From SM23-32 sp964434535 (GTDB taxonomy: Bacteria > Planctomycetota > Brocadiia > SM23-32), in contig CAYSWA010000003.1 of NCBI GenBank assembly GCA_964434535.1, positions 112,274 through 176,273 on the forward strand: a stretch of 64,000 bases of DNA, read 5' to 3'. The notes beneath the pieces were generated by a model. The model was not told where the DNA came from. It ran no database searches and saw only the letters and a list, made by a program, of their open reading frames with translations. A program made the position numbers and the translations under genes. This document shows positions 18,038 through 26,170 of the stretch, in pieces (position 1 is the first letter of the stretch; every line of letters starts with the position of its first letter).

Positions 18038-18178
18038 CAGTTGTCCGTTGCCGGTTGTTCAGTTGTCAGGCAGACGGCGAACGGCTCGAAGGCCGGCCCC
18101 AGCGGCCTGCCCCCCCCCAACGCCCAACCGGCCGAGCAAGCGCCGCGTCACTTGCTCCTTCAGCCTTCCGCCTTCTCC
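18038..18178. repeat. two intergenic word-repeats between clpX and the E1 promoter
   Basis: The 303-nt gap (17912-18214) contains, besides the E1 promoter, a TTGTCCGTTGCCGGTTGTTC word block at about 18040-18060 continuing with CAGTTGTCAGG, and a CCTTCAGCCTTCCGCCTTC block at 18157-18175. A run of nine C lies at 18110-18118. Both blocks are degenerate tandems of short words, and no gene is supported. Confidence 0.5.
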
Positions 18179-18214
18179 TGGCCGCGCTCTGCGGTGAGGC
18201 CGTTCGGCGCGCCG

Positions 18215-19453
18215 TCAGGCGCCTTTGCGTTTGCGCGCCTCGACGAGCGGGCGCTCGCCGCGCACCACCTCGGGGGTGACCACGAAGGTCTGCTCCTTCT
18301 GCGCGGAGGGCAGGTTGAAGAGCGGCTCCAGCATGACCTTCTCCAGCACGGAGCGCAGGCCCCGCGCGCCGGTGTCCTTCGTGCCCGCCACGCGCGCCAC
18401 CTCGCGGAGGGCCTCCTCGGTGAACTCCAGCCGGCAGTGCTCGAACTCGAAGTACTTCTCGTACTGCCGGATCAGCGCGTTCTTCGGCTCGATCAGGATG
18501 CGCACCAGCTCGTCCTCGCTCAGCGGCATCAGCGGGGCCACCACCGGCAGGCGGCCGACCAGCTCGGGGATCATGCCGAACTTGACCAGGTCGTCGTCGG
18601 TGACCTGGTCCAGCAGGACGCCGAGGGACTCCTCATCGTCGGCCCCCTTGCGCCCGAAGCCGATGCTCTGCTGGCTCATCCGCCTGGCGACCAGCTCCTG
18701 GATGCCGTTGAAGGAGCCGCCGCAGATGAACAGGACGCGGCTGGTGTCGATCTGGATGTACTTCTCCTCGGGGTGTTTGCGCCCACCGTGCGGGGGCACG
18801 TTGGCCACGGTGCCCTCGATGATCTTCAGCAGGGCCTGCTGGACGCCCTCGCCGCCGACGTCGCGGGTGATGCTGACGTTGTGGTAGGTCTTGCCGATCT
18901 TGTCGATCTCGTCGACGTAGATGATGCCCTGCTCGGCGCGCTGCACGTCGAAGTCGGCGGCCTGGATCAGCTTCAGCAACACGTTCTCGACGTCTTCGCC
19001 GACGTAGCCGGCCTCGGTCAGCGTGGTGGCGTCGGCGATGGCGAACGGCACGTCCAGGCAGCGGGCCAGCACGCGGGCGATCAGCGTCTTGCCGCAGCCG
19101 CTGGGCCCGAGCAGCAGCACGTTGCTCTTCTCCAGCTCCACCTCGTCGGTCAGGGAGTGTATCAGGCGCTTGTAGTGGTTGTGCACGGCGACGGCGACGG
19201 TCTTCTTGGCCCGCTCCTGGCCGATGACGTACTCGTCCAGGTGCAGCTTGATCTCGCGCGGGGCGGGCACGCGCAGCATGCGGCGCGGCTCGGGCGAGCG
19301 CGCGCCGTCCTGCTTGATGATCGAGTAGCAGAGCTCAACGCATTCGGAGCAGATGAAGGTATTGTGCCCGCCGTGGATCAGCCGCCGGACCGAGTCTTGA
19401 CCCTTGCCACAGAACGAGCAGGCTTCCCTGTGCGTCTCGTCGTTGTAGCTCAT
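18215..19453 (-). CDS. clpX: ATP-dependent Clp protease ATP-binding subunit ClpX
   Basis: ClpX is the AAA+ unfoldase that feeds ClpP, 412 residues. The N-terminal zinc-binding domain has CSFCGK and CSECVELC. The AAA+ core has Walker A GPSGCGKT, the GYVG pore-loop motif in TEAGYVGEDVENVL, Walker B IIYVDEIDKI, and the sensor/arginine regions near GARGLRS. In the ClpP-docking loop position the usual IGF tripeptide is present in SIGFG. It is the last gene of tig-clpP-clpX, 46 nt after clpP. Confidence 0.97.
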   Translation of the reverse strand: MSYNDETHREACSFCGKGQDSVRRLIHGGHNTFICSECVELCYSIIKQDGARSPEPRRMLRVPAPREIKLHLDEYVIGQERAKKTVAVAVHNHYKRLIHSLTDEVELEKSNVLLLGPSGCGKTLIARVLARCLDVPFAIADATTLTEAGYVGEDVENVLLKLIQAADFDVQRAEQGIIYVDEIDKIGKTYHNVSITRDVGGEGVQQALLKIIEGTVANVPPHGGRKHPEEKYIQIDTSRVLFICGGSFNGIQELVARRMSQQSIGFGRKGADDEESLGVLLDQVTDDDLVKFGMIPELVGRLPVVAPLMPLSEDELVRILIEPKNALIRQYEKYFEFEHCRLEFTEEALREVARVAGTKDTGARGLRSVLEKVMLEPLFNLPSAQKEQTFVVTPEVVRGERPLVEARKRKGA

Positions 19454-19499
19454 GTATGCCTCGCGTTCTCGTCGCTTCTGTGTGCGCTTGCCGCGCCTG

Positions 19500-20159
19500 T
19501 CACTGCTCGACCGGGGAGGTCAGGATCTCGTCCACCAGGCCGTAGTCCCTGGCGTCCTCGGCGGACATGTAGAACTCGCGGTCGGTGTCGGCCTCGATGC
19601 GCGAGAGGTCCTGCCCGGTATGGCCGGCCAGGATCTCGTTGATCCAGCTCTTTAGCTTCACCATCTCTTCGGCGTGGATGCTGATGTCGGCCGCTGTGCC
19701 CTGCTCCAGCCCGCCCCAGGGCTCGTGCAGCATCACGCGCGAGTGCGCCAGGGCGAAGCGCTTGCCCTTCGTGCCGCCGGCCAGCAGCACGGCCGCCATG
19801 CTGAAGGCATGCCCCACCACGTAGGTGGCCACGTCGCACTGCACCAGTTGCATCGTGTCGTAGATGGCCAGCCCGCTGGTGATCAGCCCGCCTCCGGAGT
19901 GGATGTAGAGGCTGATGTCCTGCTTCTTGTTCTCGCTCTGGAGGAAGAGTATCTGCGCCACCACCAGGTTCGCCACCATGTCGTTGATGACGCTGCCGAT
20001 GAAGATGATCCGGTCCTCCAGCAGGCGGCTGAATATGTCGTAGCCGCGTTCGCCGTAGGTGGTCTTCTTGACCACGGTCGGCACCACCGTGCTGGCGTAG
20101 AGCTGCGCGGCGGCGCCGGCGCCGGCGAGCCGGTTCCCGTCGTGGTCCGATGCGTCCAT
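19500..20159 (-). CDS. clpP: ATP-dependent Clp protease proteolytic subunit (variant triad)
   Basis: A 219-residue ClpP. The processing region is near residues 22-30 (ASTVVPTVV), followed by GERGYDIFSRLLEDRIIFIG. The nucleophile is Ser120 in GHAFSMAA (usual GQAASMGA), and the histidine is His145 in VMLHEPWGG. Aligned on the end segment, the usual catalytic Asp of RDxFMSA falls on Glu195 in DTDREFYMSA. The oxyanion strand reads HSGGG rather than NSPGG. The protein is probably still a peptidase, but the triad would be Ser-His-Glu. It is co-transcribed with tig (23 nt upstream) and clpX. A second, canonical ClpP elsewhere in the genome is possible. Confidence 0.93.
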   Translation of the reverse strand: MDASDHDGNRLAGAGAAAQLYASTVVPTVVKKTTYGERGYDIFSRLLEDRIIFIGSVINDMVANLVVAQILFLQSENKKQDISLYIHSGGGLITSGLAIYDTMQLVQCDVATYVVGHAFSMAAVLLAGGTKGKRFALAHSRVMLHEPWGGLEQGTAADISIHAEEMVKLKSWINEILAGHTGQDLSRIEADTDREFYMSAEDARDYGLVDEILTSPVEQ

Positions 20160-20182
20160 GCCCCTTCCCCTCCTTAGCCTTG

Positions 20183-21604
20183 CTACTGCGCTTCCTGCTC
20201 GGCGCCGTGGCGGCGCTGGAACTCCTCCGGGGCGATCTCCTCCACGGCGGCGTTCTCGATCAGGAAGTCCATCGTCTTGCTCTCGCGCATGTCCTCGCGC
20301 AGGGCCCTCACCATGCCGCGCTCTTCCATGTAGCTGCGGGCCCGCTCCTCGCGCCAGCCCTGCCTGGAGGCGAAGCCGCGTATCTGGCTGTCCACCTCCG
20401 ACTCAGTGACCAGTATACGCTCTTTCTCGGCGATCTGCTGCATCAGGTACTGGCCGCGCAGCCCGCGGGCGACGGCCTCGCGCGTGCGGCCGGCCTGCTC
20501 GACGGCCACCCGCTCCGCCTCCTGGCGGGGCACGCCGAGGCGCAGCATCCGCACCAGGCGGCGCGTCTGCTCCCGTTCGGCGGCCCGCTCCACCAGCGCC
20601 GGCGGCAGCTCCACCGGCGCCCTCTCCAGCAGGCGGTCCAGCACCATCTCGCGCGCTATCTCGTCCTTGCGCTCCTGGAGGCCCCTCTCCAGGCGCTCGC
20701 GCACCATCTGCTGGATCTCGTCCACCGACGAGAGGCCGATCTTGCTGGCCAGCACATCGTCCACCTCGGGCACCTTGCGCCGGGCGGCCTGCTCGATGGT
20801 CAGTTTCAGCTCCACCTTCCGGCCGGCCAGCCCGGCCAGCTCCTCGTGGCGCCCGGCCTCGCCCTCGGCCAGCTCGCCCTCGATCTCTATCTCGTCGCCG
20901 ACCTCGGCGCCGACCAGCACCGCCTTGATGCCCTCGACGGCGAACGGCCCGATCCGCTCCGCCCGCGGGTAGAAGCCGATCGTCTCGGTCCAGTCCGCCT
21001 CGGGCACGCTGACCTCGGCCTCCACGTAGTCGTCCCAGTCGATGCCCGCGCCCTCGACCTGCTCCCAACTGGCGAACTGCTGGGCGAAGCGCTTCAGCTC
21101 CTGCTCCATCAGCTCGGGGGTCGGCTCCAGGGCGGGCACCTCGATGCGCAGGCCCTTGTAGTCGCCCTCGCTCAGCTCGATCTCGGGCAGCACCTCCAGG
21201 CGGAAGGTGAACTCCGCCGGCTGGCCCGGCTCCCAGGCCACCTCCTCCAGGTCCGGCGCCTCGGCCTCGGCCACCACGGTCAGCTCGTGCTCGTGGAGCG
21301 CCTCGTCGTAGGCCTCGCCCACCACGGAGGCGATCAGGTCGCCCCGCAGCGCCTGGCCCATGCGCCGCTCCACCAGGCCGAGGGGCGCCTTGCCGCGCCG
21401 GAAACCGGGCAGCTTCACCTCGGACTGAAGCTCGCCCAGCTCCTTCTGGTAGCGCTCCCGCAGATAGTCGGCGTCGGCCTCGATGCGCAGGACGCACTCG
21501 CACGGCCCCGTGCGCTCGACCGTCGTGCGGAGGCCCTCCGCGGCCTCCTCGGCGGCCTCGTCCTCGGCCGCGGCGTCGGCACGGCTGTCCTGAGTGCGGG
21601 GCAT
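20183..21604 (-). CDS. tig: trigger factor
   Basis: Trigger factor is the ribosome-bound chaperone and FKBP-type prolyl isomerase. The ATG at 21604 gives 473 residues. The ribosome-docking signature is present in VKLPGFRRGKAPLGLVE, the middle domain is FKBP-like but divergent, and the long helical C-terminal arm contains VDEIQQMVRERLERGL. The N-terminus carries an acidic Ala/Glu-rich leader (AAAEDEAAEEAAEG) of about 25 residues before the ribosome-binding domain. An upstream in-frame ATG at 21655 is rejected because it would lie within the terminator-like hairpin's T-run. Confidence 0.93.
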   Translation of the reverse strand: MPRTQDSRADAAAEDEAAEEAAEGLRTTVERTGPCECVLRIEADADYLRERYQKELGELQSEVKLPGFRRGKAPLGLVERRMGQALRGDLIASVVGEAYDEALHEHELTVVAEAEAPDLEEVAWEPGQPAEFTFRLEVLPEIELSEGDYKGLRIEVPALEPTPELMEQELKRFAQQFASWEQVEGAGIDWDDYVEAEVSVPEADWTETIGFYPRAERIGPFAVEGIKAVLVGAEVGDEIEIEGELAEGEAGRHEELAGLAGRKVELKLTIEQAARRKVPEVDDVLASKIGLSSVDEIQQMVRERLERGLQERKDEIAREMVLDRLLERAPVELPPALVERAAEREQTRRLVRMLRLGVPRQEAERVAVEQAGRTREAVARGLRGQYLMQQIAEKERILVTESEVDSQIRGFASRQGWREERARSYMEERGMVRALREDMRESKTMDFLIENAAVEEIAPEEFQRRHGAEQEAQ

Positions 21605-21653
21605 GGAGATTACCTGAGCCGGTGAGGCCTTCGAGAGTGAACACCCCTGAGAC

Positions 21654-21688
21654 AAAAAACGAGGGACGACCCGTCCCTCTAAAGGGAC
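21654..21688 (-). terminator. terminator-like hairpin and T-tract in the tig leader, with a competing stem
   Basis: On the minus strand GAGGGACG (21679-21672) pairs perfectly with CGTCCCTC (21668-21661) across a 3-nt loop, and six T follow (21659-21654). This is a textbook intrinsic terminator placed about 50 nt before the tig start. The 5' arm can instead pair with GTCCCT (21688-21683) just upstream, so two mutually exclusive stems exist. If transcription begins upstream of 21688 this could be an attenuator; a weak promoter candidate would start the RNA inside the structure, making it a 5' end hairpin instead. Confidence 0.6.
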
Positions 21689-21718
21689 AGGCTACTCGAT
21701 GGACGCCCGGCAAGTCAA
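21689..21718 (-). promoter_or_regulatory. possible promoter of tig-clpP-clpX
   Basis: On the minus strand TTGACT (21718-21713) and TAGCCT (21694-21689) are 18 nt apart. The -10 match is weak. If real, the transcript would begin near 21682, inside the leader hairpin region. Confidence 0.3.
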
Positions 21719-21827
21719 GCGAGCCGACCGGGCAGCGACGGCCCTACAAGCCGTGCGCCGGGGGAAGGCCGGGCCCTACAAGACCTGCGCGCGGCGGCCC
21801 GGCCCCGAACGAGCCCCGAAACGCCCT

Positions 21828-21856
21828 TTGCAGCCGCGCCGACCTGCCTGTAGAAT
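21828..21856 (+). promoter_or_regulatory. sigma70-type promoter of the DUF2961 gene
   Basis: TTGCAG (21828-21833) and TAGAAT (21851-21856) are 17 nt apart. A GAGGAG ribosome site precedes the ATG at 21901. Confidence 0.65.
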
Positions 21857-21900
21857 CCCCGCCGTCCCCGCCCTGACAGACACGTGAGGAGCTGGCAGCG

Positions 21901-22959
21901 ATGGCCGAAGATACGATCATGCACCTGGGCCTGGGCGGCCTTGCCCTGCTGAGCGAGGCCGAGACGCGCAGCATATGCGCCGAGAATCCGACCGGCCAGC
22001 GAGGCGCCGGCGCCACCGCCCGGAACCACCTCGGCGTCGGCTGGAAGGGGCGCCCCTGCATCACGCTGGGCAAGGACGAGACGGTCGAGCTGGCCCGGAT
22101 CGAAGGCCCCGGCGTGGTGCGCCACGTCTGGTTCACCGTCACCGACACGGGCCCCCGCGGCCGCACGGTGCTGCGCGACCTGGTGCTGCGCTGCTACTGG
22201 GACGGCGAGGAGGCCGCGTCGGTCGAGGTGCCGCTCGGCGACTTCTTCGCCAACGGACACGCCATGCGCTGCGACGTCAACTCCCTGCCCGTGGCCGTCA
22301 ACCCCGACGGCGGCATGAACTGCTACTGGCCGATGCCCTTCGCCGAGTCGGCGCGCATCACCGTCGCCAACGAGCACGGGGAGGAGATCGGCGGCTTCTT
22401 CTACCAGATCACCTACTCGCTGGAGAGCGTGCCCGAGCGCGCCGCCCGCTTCCACGCGCAGTGGCGCCGCGAGAACCCCGTCACCTACCACCGGGAGTAC
22501 ACCATCCTGGACGCCGTCCAGGGGCGTGGCCACTACGTGGGCACCTACCTGGCCTGGACGCAGCTATCGAGCGGCTGGTGGGGCGAGGGCGAGATCAAGT
22601 TCTACATCGACGGCGACGGCGAGCACCCCACCATCTGCGGCACCGGCACCGAGGACTACGTGGGCGGGGCGTGGTGCTTCGGCGACCGCACCTACTCGAC
22701 CGCCTTCCTCGGCTACCCCCTGCGCCACGCCGAGCCGGGCCAGATCATCCGCCACGGCCTCTACCGCTGGCACGTGCCCGACCCGATCCGGTTCCGGCAA
22801 GACCTGCGGGTCACCATCCAGGACCTCGGCTTCACCCCGCAGCCGACCGGATACGAGCCGCTGACCGACGACATCAGCTCGGCCGCCTACTGGTATCAGC
22901 AGGAGCCGCACGCGCCCTTCCCCGCCCTGCCCCAGGCCCCCGGCCGCTGGCCCCGCTGA
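21901..22959 (+). CDS. DUF2961 / glycoside hydrolase family 172 protein
   Basis: A 352-residue DUF2961 protein. The family signature is GEIKFYIDGDGEHPTICGTG followed by TEDYVGGAW, with a first jelly-roll segment around GVVRHVWFTVT. Some DUF2961 proteins are now classed as GH172, with characterised alpha-fructofuranosidase and arabinofuranosidase activities, and they work as trimers. No signal peptide is seen (MAEDTIMHLGLGGLALLSEAE), so it is probably cytoplasmic. It is a single-gene unit followed by a Gfo/Idh/MocA gene with its own promoter. The true substrate is unknown. Confidence 0.85.
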   Translation: MAEDTIMHLGLGGLALLSEAETRSICAENPTGQRGAGATARNHLGVGWKGRPCITLGKDETVELARIEGPGVVRHVWFTVTDTGPRGRTVLRDLVLRCYWDGEEAASVEVPLGDFFANGHAMRCDVNSLPVAVNPDGGMNCYWPMPFAESARITVANEHGEEIGGFFYQITYSLESVPERAARFHAQWRRENPVTYHREYTILDAVQGRGHYVGTYLAWTQLSSGWWGEGEIKFYIDGDGEHPTICGTGTEDYVGGAWCFGDRTYSTAFLGYPLRHAEPGQIIRHGLYRWHVPDPIRFRQDLRVTIQDLGFTPQPTGYEPLTDDISSAAYWYQQEPHAPFPALPQAPGRWPR

Positions 22960-22991
22960 GCCGGCCGCGCCGTCAGTAGCGCCGGCCGCCT

Positions 22992-23019
22992 TTGACAGGG
23001 CGCCCGGCGCCCATAGAAT
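22992..23019 (+). promoter_or_regulatory. sigma70-type promoter of the first Gfo/Idh/MocA gene
   Basis: TTGACA (22992-22997) and TAGAAT (23014-23019) are 16 nt apart, one of the best consensus matches in the window. The GGAGG ribosome site is at 23052-23056 and the ATG at 23064. Confidence 0.75.
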
Positions 23020-23063
23020 GCTGCCGACGCCCGCGAAGGCAACCCGAGATCCGGAGGCAAGCG

Positions 23064-24104
23064 ATGGCGGAGAAGCTGCGTGTCGGCGTGCTGGGACTGG
23101 TTCACGATCACGTCTGGGGCGAGCTGGAGCGGCTCCGGGCACTGGAGGACGCCGAGCTGGTCGCGGCCGCCGAGCCCGACCAGGCACAGCTCGACAAGTT
23201 CCGCCAGCGCACCGGCGTCAAGGCCGCCTACGACGACTACGAGGAGATGCTGGACGCCGAGGACCTCGACGCCGTCTTCGCCTACGGCACCAACCGCAGC
23301 ACGGGCGAGCTGGTCGAGATGGCCGCCGCGCGGGGGCTGCACGTGATGACCGAGAAGCCGATGGCCAGCGACCTGTCCATCGCCGACCGGATGCTGGTGG
23401 CCGCGCGGGAGGCGGGCGTGGTGCTGATGGTCAACTGGCCCACGTTCCGCTCGGCGGCGGTTCGCCACGCCGAGACGCTGGTGCGGGACGGGGCGATCGG
23501 GCGCCTCTGGCAGCTCAAGTGGCGCGGCGGGCACTGCGGGCCGAAGGAGATCGGCTGCGACGAGGCGTTCTATCGCTGGCTCTACGACCCGGTCGAGAAC
23601 GGCGCCGGGGCGATGTTCGACTACCTGGGCTACGGGGCGAGCCTGGCGCGCATCTTCCTGGGGCGGCCCCACCAGGTGATGGCCATCGCCGGGCGGCTGG
23701 TCAAGCAGTACATCTCCGTCGACGACAACGCGATCGTCGCGCTGGAGTATCCGGACGCGAACGCCGTGATCGAGGCCACCTGGACCGAGGCGGTGCCGGG
23801 CCGCCCGCCGCACGACCTGGTGCTCTACGGCACGGAGGGCGTGCTCGTGGCCGGGGGCAAGGGCGTGACGGCCTACACGAAGGAGGATCCGGACGGAACG
23901 GTCCACGAGCCGCCGGCCCTGGAGGCGCCGAGGCGGAGCGGCCCGGAGTACTTCCTGCACTGCATCCGCACGGGCGAGCCGGTCGAGGGCATGCAGAGCC
24001 CGGAGAACTCGCACGACGCGCAGCAGGTCATGGAGGCGGCGCGGCTCTCGGTCCTGACCGGCCAGCGCATCGCCCTGCCCCTGGTGGAGCACCTCTACGC
24101 CTGA
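23064..24104 (+). CDS. Gfo/Idh/MocA family NAD(P)-dependent oxidoreductase
   Basis: A 346-residue oxidoreductase with an N-terminal Rossmann domain (LRVGVLGLVHDHVWGELERL; the dinucleotide loop is GLVHDH rather than GxGxxG). EKPMASDLSIADRML is the family's conserved EKP motif. The C-terminal domain binds substrate, typically a sugar, inositol or a derivative. The ATG at 23064 is chosen for its GGAGG site. It is next to the GH172-like gene, which suggests use of a carbohydrate, but each has its own promoter. The specific substrate is not inferable. Confidence 0.9.
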   Translation: MAEKLRVGVLGLVHDHVWGELERLRALEDAELVAAAEPDQAQLDKFRQRTGVKAAYDDYEEMLDAEDLDAVFAYGTNRSTGELVEMAAARGLHVMTEKPMASDLSIADRMLVAAREAGVVLMVNWPTFRSAAVRHAETLVRDGAIGRLWQLKWRGGHCGPKEIGCDEAFYRWLYDPVENGAGAMFDYLGYGASLARIFLGRPHQVMAIAGRLVKQYISVDDNAIVALEYPDANAVIEATWTEAVPGRPPHDLVLYGTEGVLVAGGKGVTAYTKEDPDGTVHEPPALEAPRRSGPEYFLHCIRTGEPVEGMQSPENSHDAQQVMEAARLSVLTGQRIALPLVEHLYA

Positions 24105-24278
24105 GGGCCCCTCGGTGCGGGCGACATAACGGTCCCGAGCGGGCCGCCTCTCTGGGGCTATCGTCTCGTCGTAGCTGGCCCAGCCGTTCTCCGCTTCCGT
24201 TCGTTGCGCTGCCCTGCCTGCAAAGGCGCCGGGGCGGGCGGCATAGCGCCCCCGCTGCGAGGTGGCGCCCCCGCCGCC

Positions 24279-24307
24279 TTTCGCGGCGGGCGGCCTTGCG
24301 CTATATT
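24279..24307 (+). promoter_or_regulatory. promoter of the ECF sigma/anti-sigma operon
   Basis: TTTCGC (24279-24284) and TATATT (24302-24307) are 17 nt apart. A CCGCCGC/GCGGCGG stem (24271-24289) overlaps the -35 region. The upstream gap from 24105 holds no gene. Confidence 0.45.
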
Positions 24308-24366
24308 GGGGCCGGCGGCCGGGGAACAAATCGGCCGCCCGTCTGTCTAATCGGGTACGGGAGACC

Positions 24367-24954
24367 ATGAGCGAGGCGGTCCCCAGGGACGCGCGCCTGG
24401 TCGAGAGGGCGCGCGACGGCGACGTCGAGGCGTTCGGCCTCCTGGTCGAGAGGAACCAGGACTACGTCTATAACGCCGTCTACCACATGACGGGCGGCGG
24501 GGCCGACGCCGAGGACATCGCCCAGGAGGTCTTCATGCGCGCCTACGACAACATCGCGCGCTTCGAGGGCCGCTCGGCCTTTCGCACCTGGCTCTACGGC
24601 ATCATGCTGAACACCGTGCGCAGCCACTGGCGACGACGCGACCGCCGGCGCACCGTCAGCCTGGAGGGCCCCGGGGACGAGGAGGGAAACCCCCGCCCCG
24701 ACCCGGCCTGGGACGGCGACGGTCCGCCCCGGGCCGCCACGCGCGGCGAACAGGTCGAGGCGGTCCGGGCGGCGATCGCCGCGCTCGACGAGGACAGCCG
24801 CGAGATACTGGTCCTGCGCGACCTCCAGGGCCTGACCTACGAGGAGCTCGGCGAGGCGCTCGCCCTGCCGGCCGGCACGGTGAAGAGCCGGCTGCACCGC
24901 GCCCGCCTCGCCCTGAAGGAGAAGCTGGCCCCGCTCTACGGAACGGAGGAGTGA
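24367..24954 (+). CDS. ECF-type RNA polymerase sigma factor
   Basis: A 195-residue extracytoplasmic-function sigma factor. Region 2 includes ARDGDVEAFGLLVERNQDYVY and AEDIAQEVFMRAYDNIARF, followed by the FRTWLYGIMLNTVRSHWRRR segment. Region 4 includes DEDSREILVLRDLQGLTYEEL and GTVKSRLHRARLALKEKL. The interdomain linker is acidic and Pro-rich (about 90-120). The ATG at 24367 starts at the usual position. The following gene, 28 nt downstream, encodes its probable membrane anti-sigma factor. Target promoters are unknown, and no duplicate promoter motif could be seen upstream to prove autoregulation. Confidence 0.92.
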   Translation: MSEAVPRDARLVERARDGDVEAFGLLVERNQDYVYNAVYHMTGGGADAEDIAQEVFMRAYDNIARFEGRSAFRTWLYGIMLNTVRSHWRRRDRRRTVSLEGPGDEEGNPRPDPAWDGDGPPRAATRGEQVEAVRAAIAALDEDSREILVLRDLQGLTYEELGEALALPAGTVKSRLHRARLALKEKLAPLYGTEE

Positions 24955-24982
24955 GCCCGCCGCAACGACGCGGGCGAACGCG

Positions 24983-26038
24983 ATGGGCGACGAAGGACAT
25001 TGCGTTGACCGGCTCTCGGAGTTCCTGGACGGCGAGTTGGCCATCGAGGAGCGCCGGGCCGTGGCGGAGCATCTGGAGCAGTGCGCCGCCTGCCGGGCCG
25101 AGCTGGAGGTGCTGCGGCGGGTGGTGGGGGCCCTTGGCGCACTTGCGGCCCGGCGGGCGCCGGCCGGCTTCGCCGGGCGCGTCAAGGACCGGCTCGCGGC
25201 CCGCTCCGCCCGGCCTGCCCTGACCGTGCTTTCGGCGTTCTGGACGCGCGCGCTGCTGATCGCGGCGATGCTGCTGATCGTGCTCGGTCTGGTCTTCACG
25301 GTGCAGAAGAACGGCCTGCTGGAGCGCCGGCCTCTGGCCGAGCCGATGGCGCTCGACCTCCGCCGCGTCCCCGAGAGGGCCGAGCAGGCGGTCGAGGCAG
25401 CGGTGGGGGATATGGACGAGCCGGCGGTCAAGCGGCGGGCGGTCGGGGAGCCGGCCCCGACGGCCGCCGAGCAGCGTGCCCCCGCGCACCTGAAGGCGAT
25501 GGGCGCGGGTGCTCCCTCGCCCGAGCTGCCGGCCGCCCTCGCCTATCGGGTCCCGGGCAGGGACGCCTGGCAGGAAGAGGCCGAGGGCGAAGCCGGCGCC
25601 ATCCTGTTCACGCAGGCCGCCGGGCCGCCCGCGCCGGACGCGCGGGAGCCGGTCCAGCAGGTGCTGACGCTCTGCGGCGAGGACCCCGTGGCGCTGGCCC
25701 GCCGGGCCGTGGCGGCGGCCAACGCCCAGGGGCTCGGCGCGGCGCTCTCGCTCGGCGCCGGCGAGCGCGAGACGGCGATGGAGCTCTACCTCTCCGTGCC
25801 CGTGGCGCAGTACGAGGCGCTGCTGCGGAGCCTGGCCCGGCTGGCGCCCGCCGATCGGAACATGCTGTCCAACACGGGGCACGCCCGGGGCGAGTTCTTC
25901 CGCCGGGCCGTGGCCCTCTACAGGGGACGCCAGGTCGCGATGGAGTTGGGCGAGGAGGCGGCCGAGGCCGCGCCTGCGGACCGACCGGCCCGCGTGAACC
26001 TGCTCATCCAGGTCCAGCGGGGTCCGGCCGGGGATTGA
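24983..26038 (+). CDS. membrane anti-sigma factor with zinc-finger domain
   Basis: A 351-residue protein. Residues 1-45 form a ZAS-type anti-sigma domain with H30-x3-C34-x2-C37 (EHLEQCAACRAEL), which should bind the ECF sigma factor encoded just upstream. One membrane helix lies at 88-107 (TRALLIAAMLLIVLGLVFTV). The extracytoplasmic part of about 240 residues is not recognised; it contains AREPVQQVLTLCGEDP and a C-terminal LLRSLARLAPADR segment. Signals would be sensed there, releasing sigma. Its last codon and stop (GAT TGA) are the first unit of a GATTG word-repeat, so the native C-terminus may have been altered. Confidence 0.85.
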   Translation: MGDEGHCVDRLSEFLDGELAIEERRAVAEHLEQCAACRAELEVLRRVVGALGALAARRAPAGFAGRVKDRLAARSARPALTVLSAFWTRALLIAAMLLIVLGLVFTVQKNGLLERRPLAEPMALDLRRVPERAEQAVEAAVGDMDEPAVKRRAVGEPAPTAAEQRAPAHLKAMGAGAPSPELPAALAYRVPGRDAWQEEAEGEAGAILFTQAAGPPAPDAREPVQQVLTLCGEDPVALARRAVAAANAQGLGAALSLGAGERETAMELYLSVPVAQYEALLRSLARLAPADRNMLSNTGHARGEFFRRAVALYRGRQVAMELGEEAAEAAPADRPARVNLLIQVQRGPAGD

Positions 26039-26119
26039 AGATTGCAGATTGCACATTGAAGATTGGGCGGCAACGTCAACGGCCGAGGGCGACGACGAGG
26101 GCGAGATCGAGGACGAGGG
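26033..26119. repeat. GATTG word-repeat followed by module B repeat
   Basis: From 26033 the sequence is a tandem of GATTGAAGATTGCAGATTGC-like units (to about 26067), starting exactly at the last sense codon and stop of the anti-sigma gene. Module B (GGCAACGTCAACGGCCGAGG then CGACGA-rich) follows at 26069-26119. Its first 27 nt match the complement of 59984-59958 at 26 positions. It is non-coding. Confidence 0.75.
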
Positions 26120-26170
26120 TCCGGCTACCCGGCGCTTCCCTACTTGCCGTGCTGGAGGCAGGCCCCGCGA

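Noticed and set aside
21605..21655. Upstream ATG for trigger factor at 21655
   Set aside because: It would start inside the T-tract of the leader hairpin and adds residues unlike trigger factor.
22896..24368. 490-codon minus-strand frame opposite the Gfo/Idh/MocA gene
   Set aside because: It covers a recognised oxidoreductase on the other strand and has shadow-frame composition.
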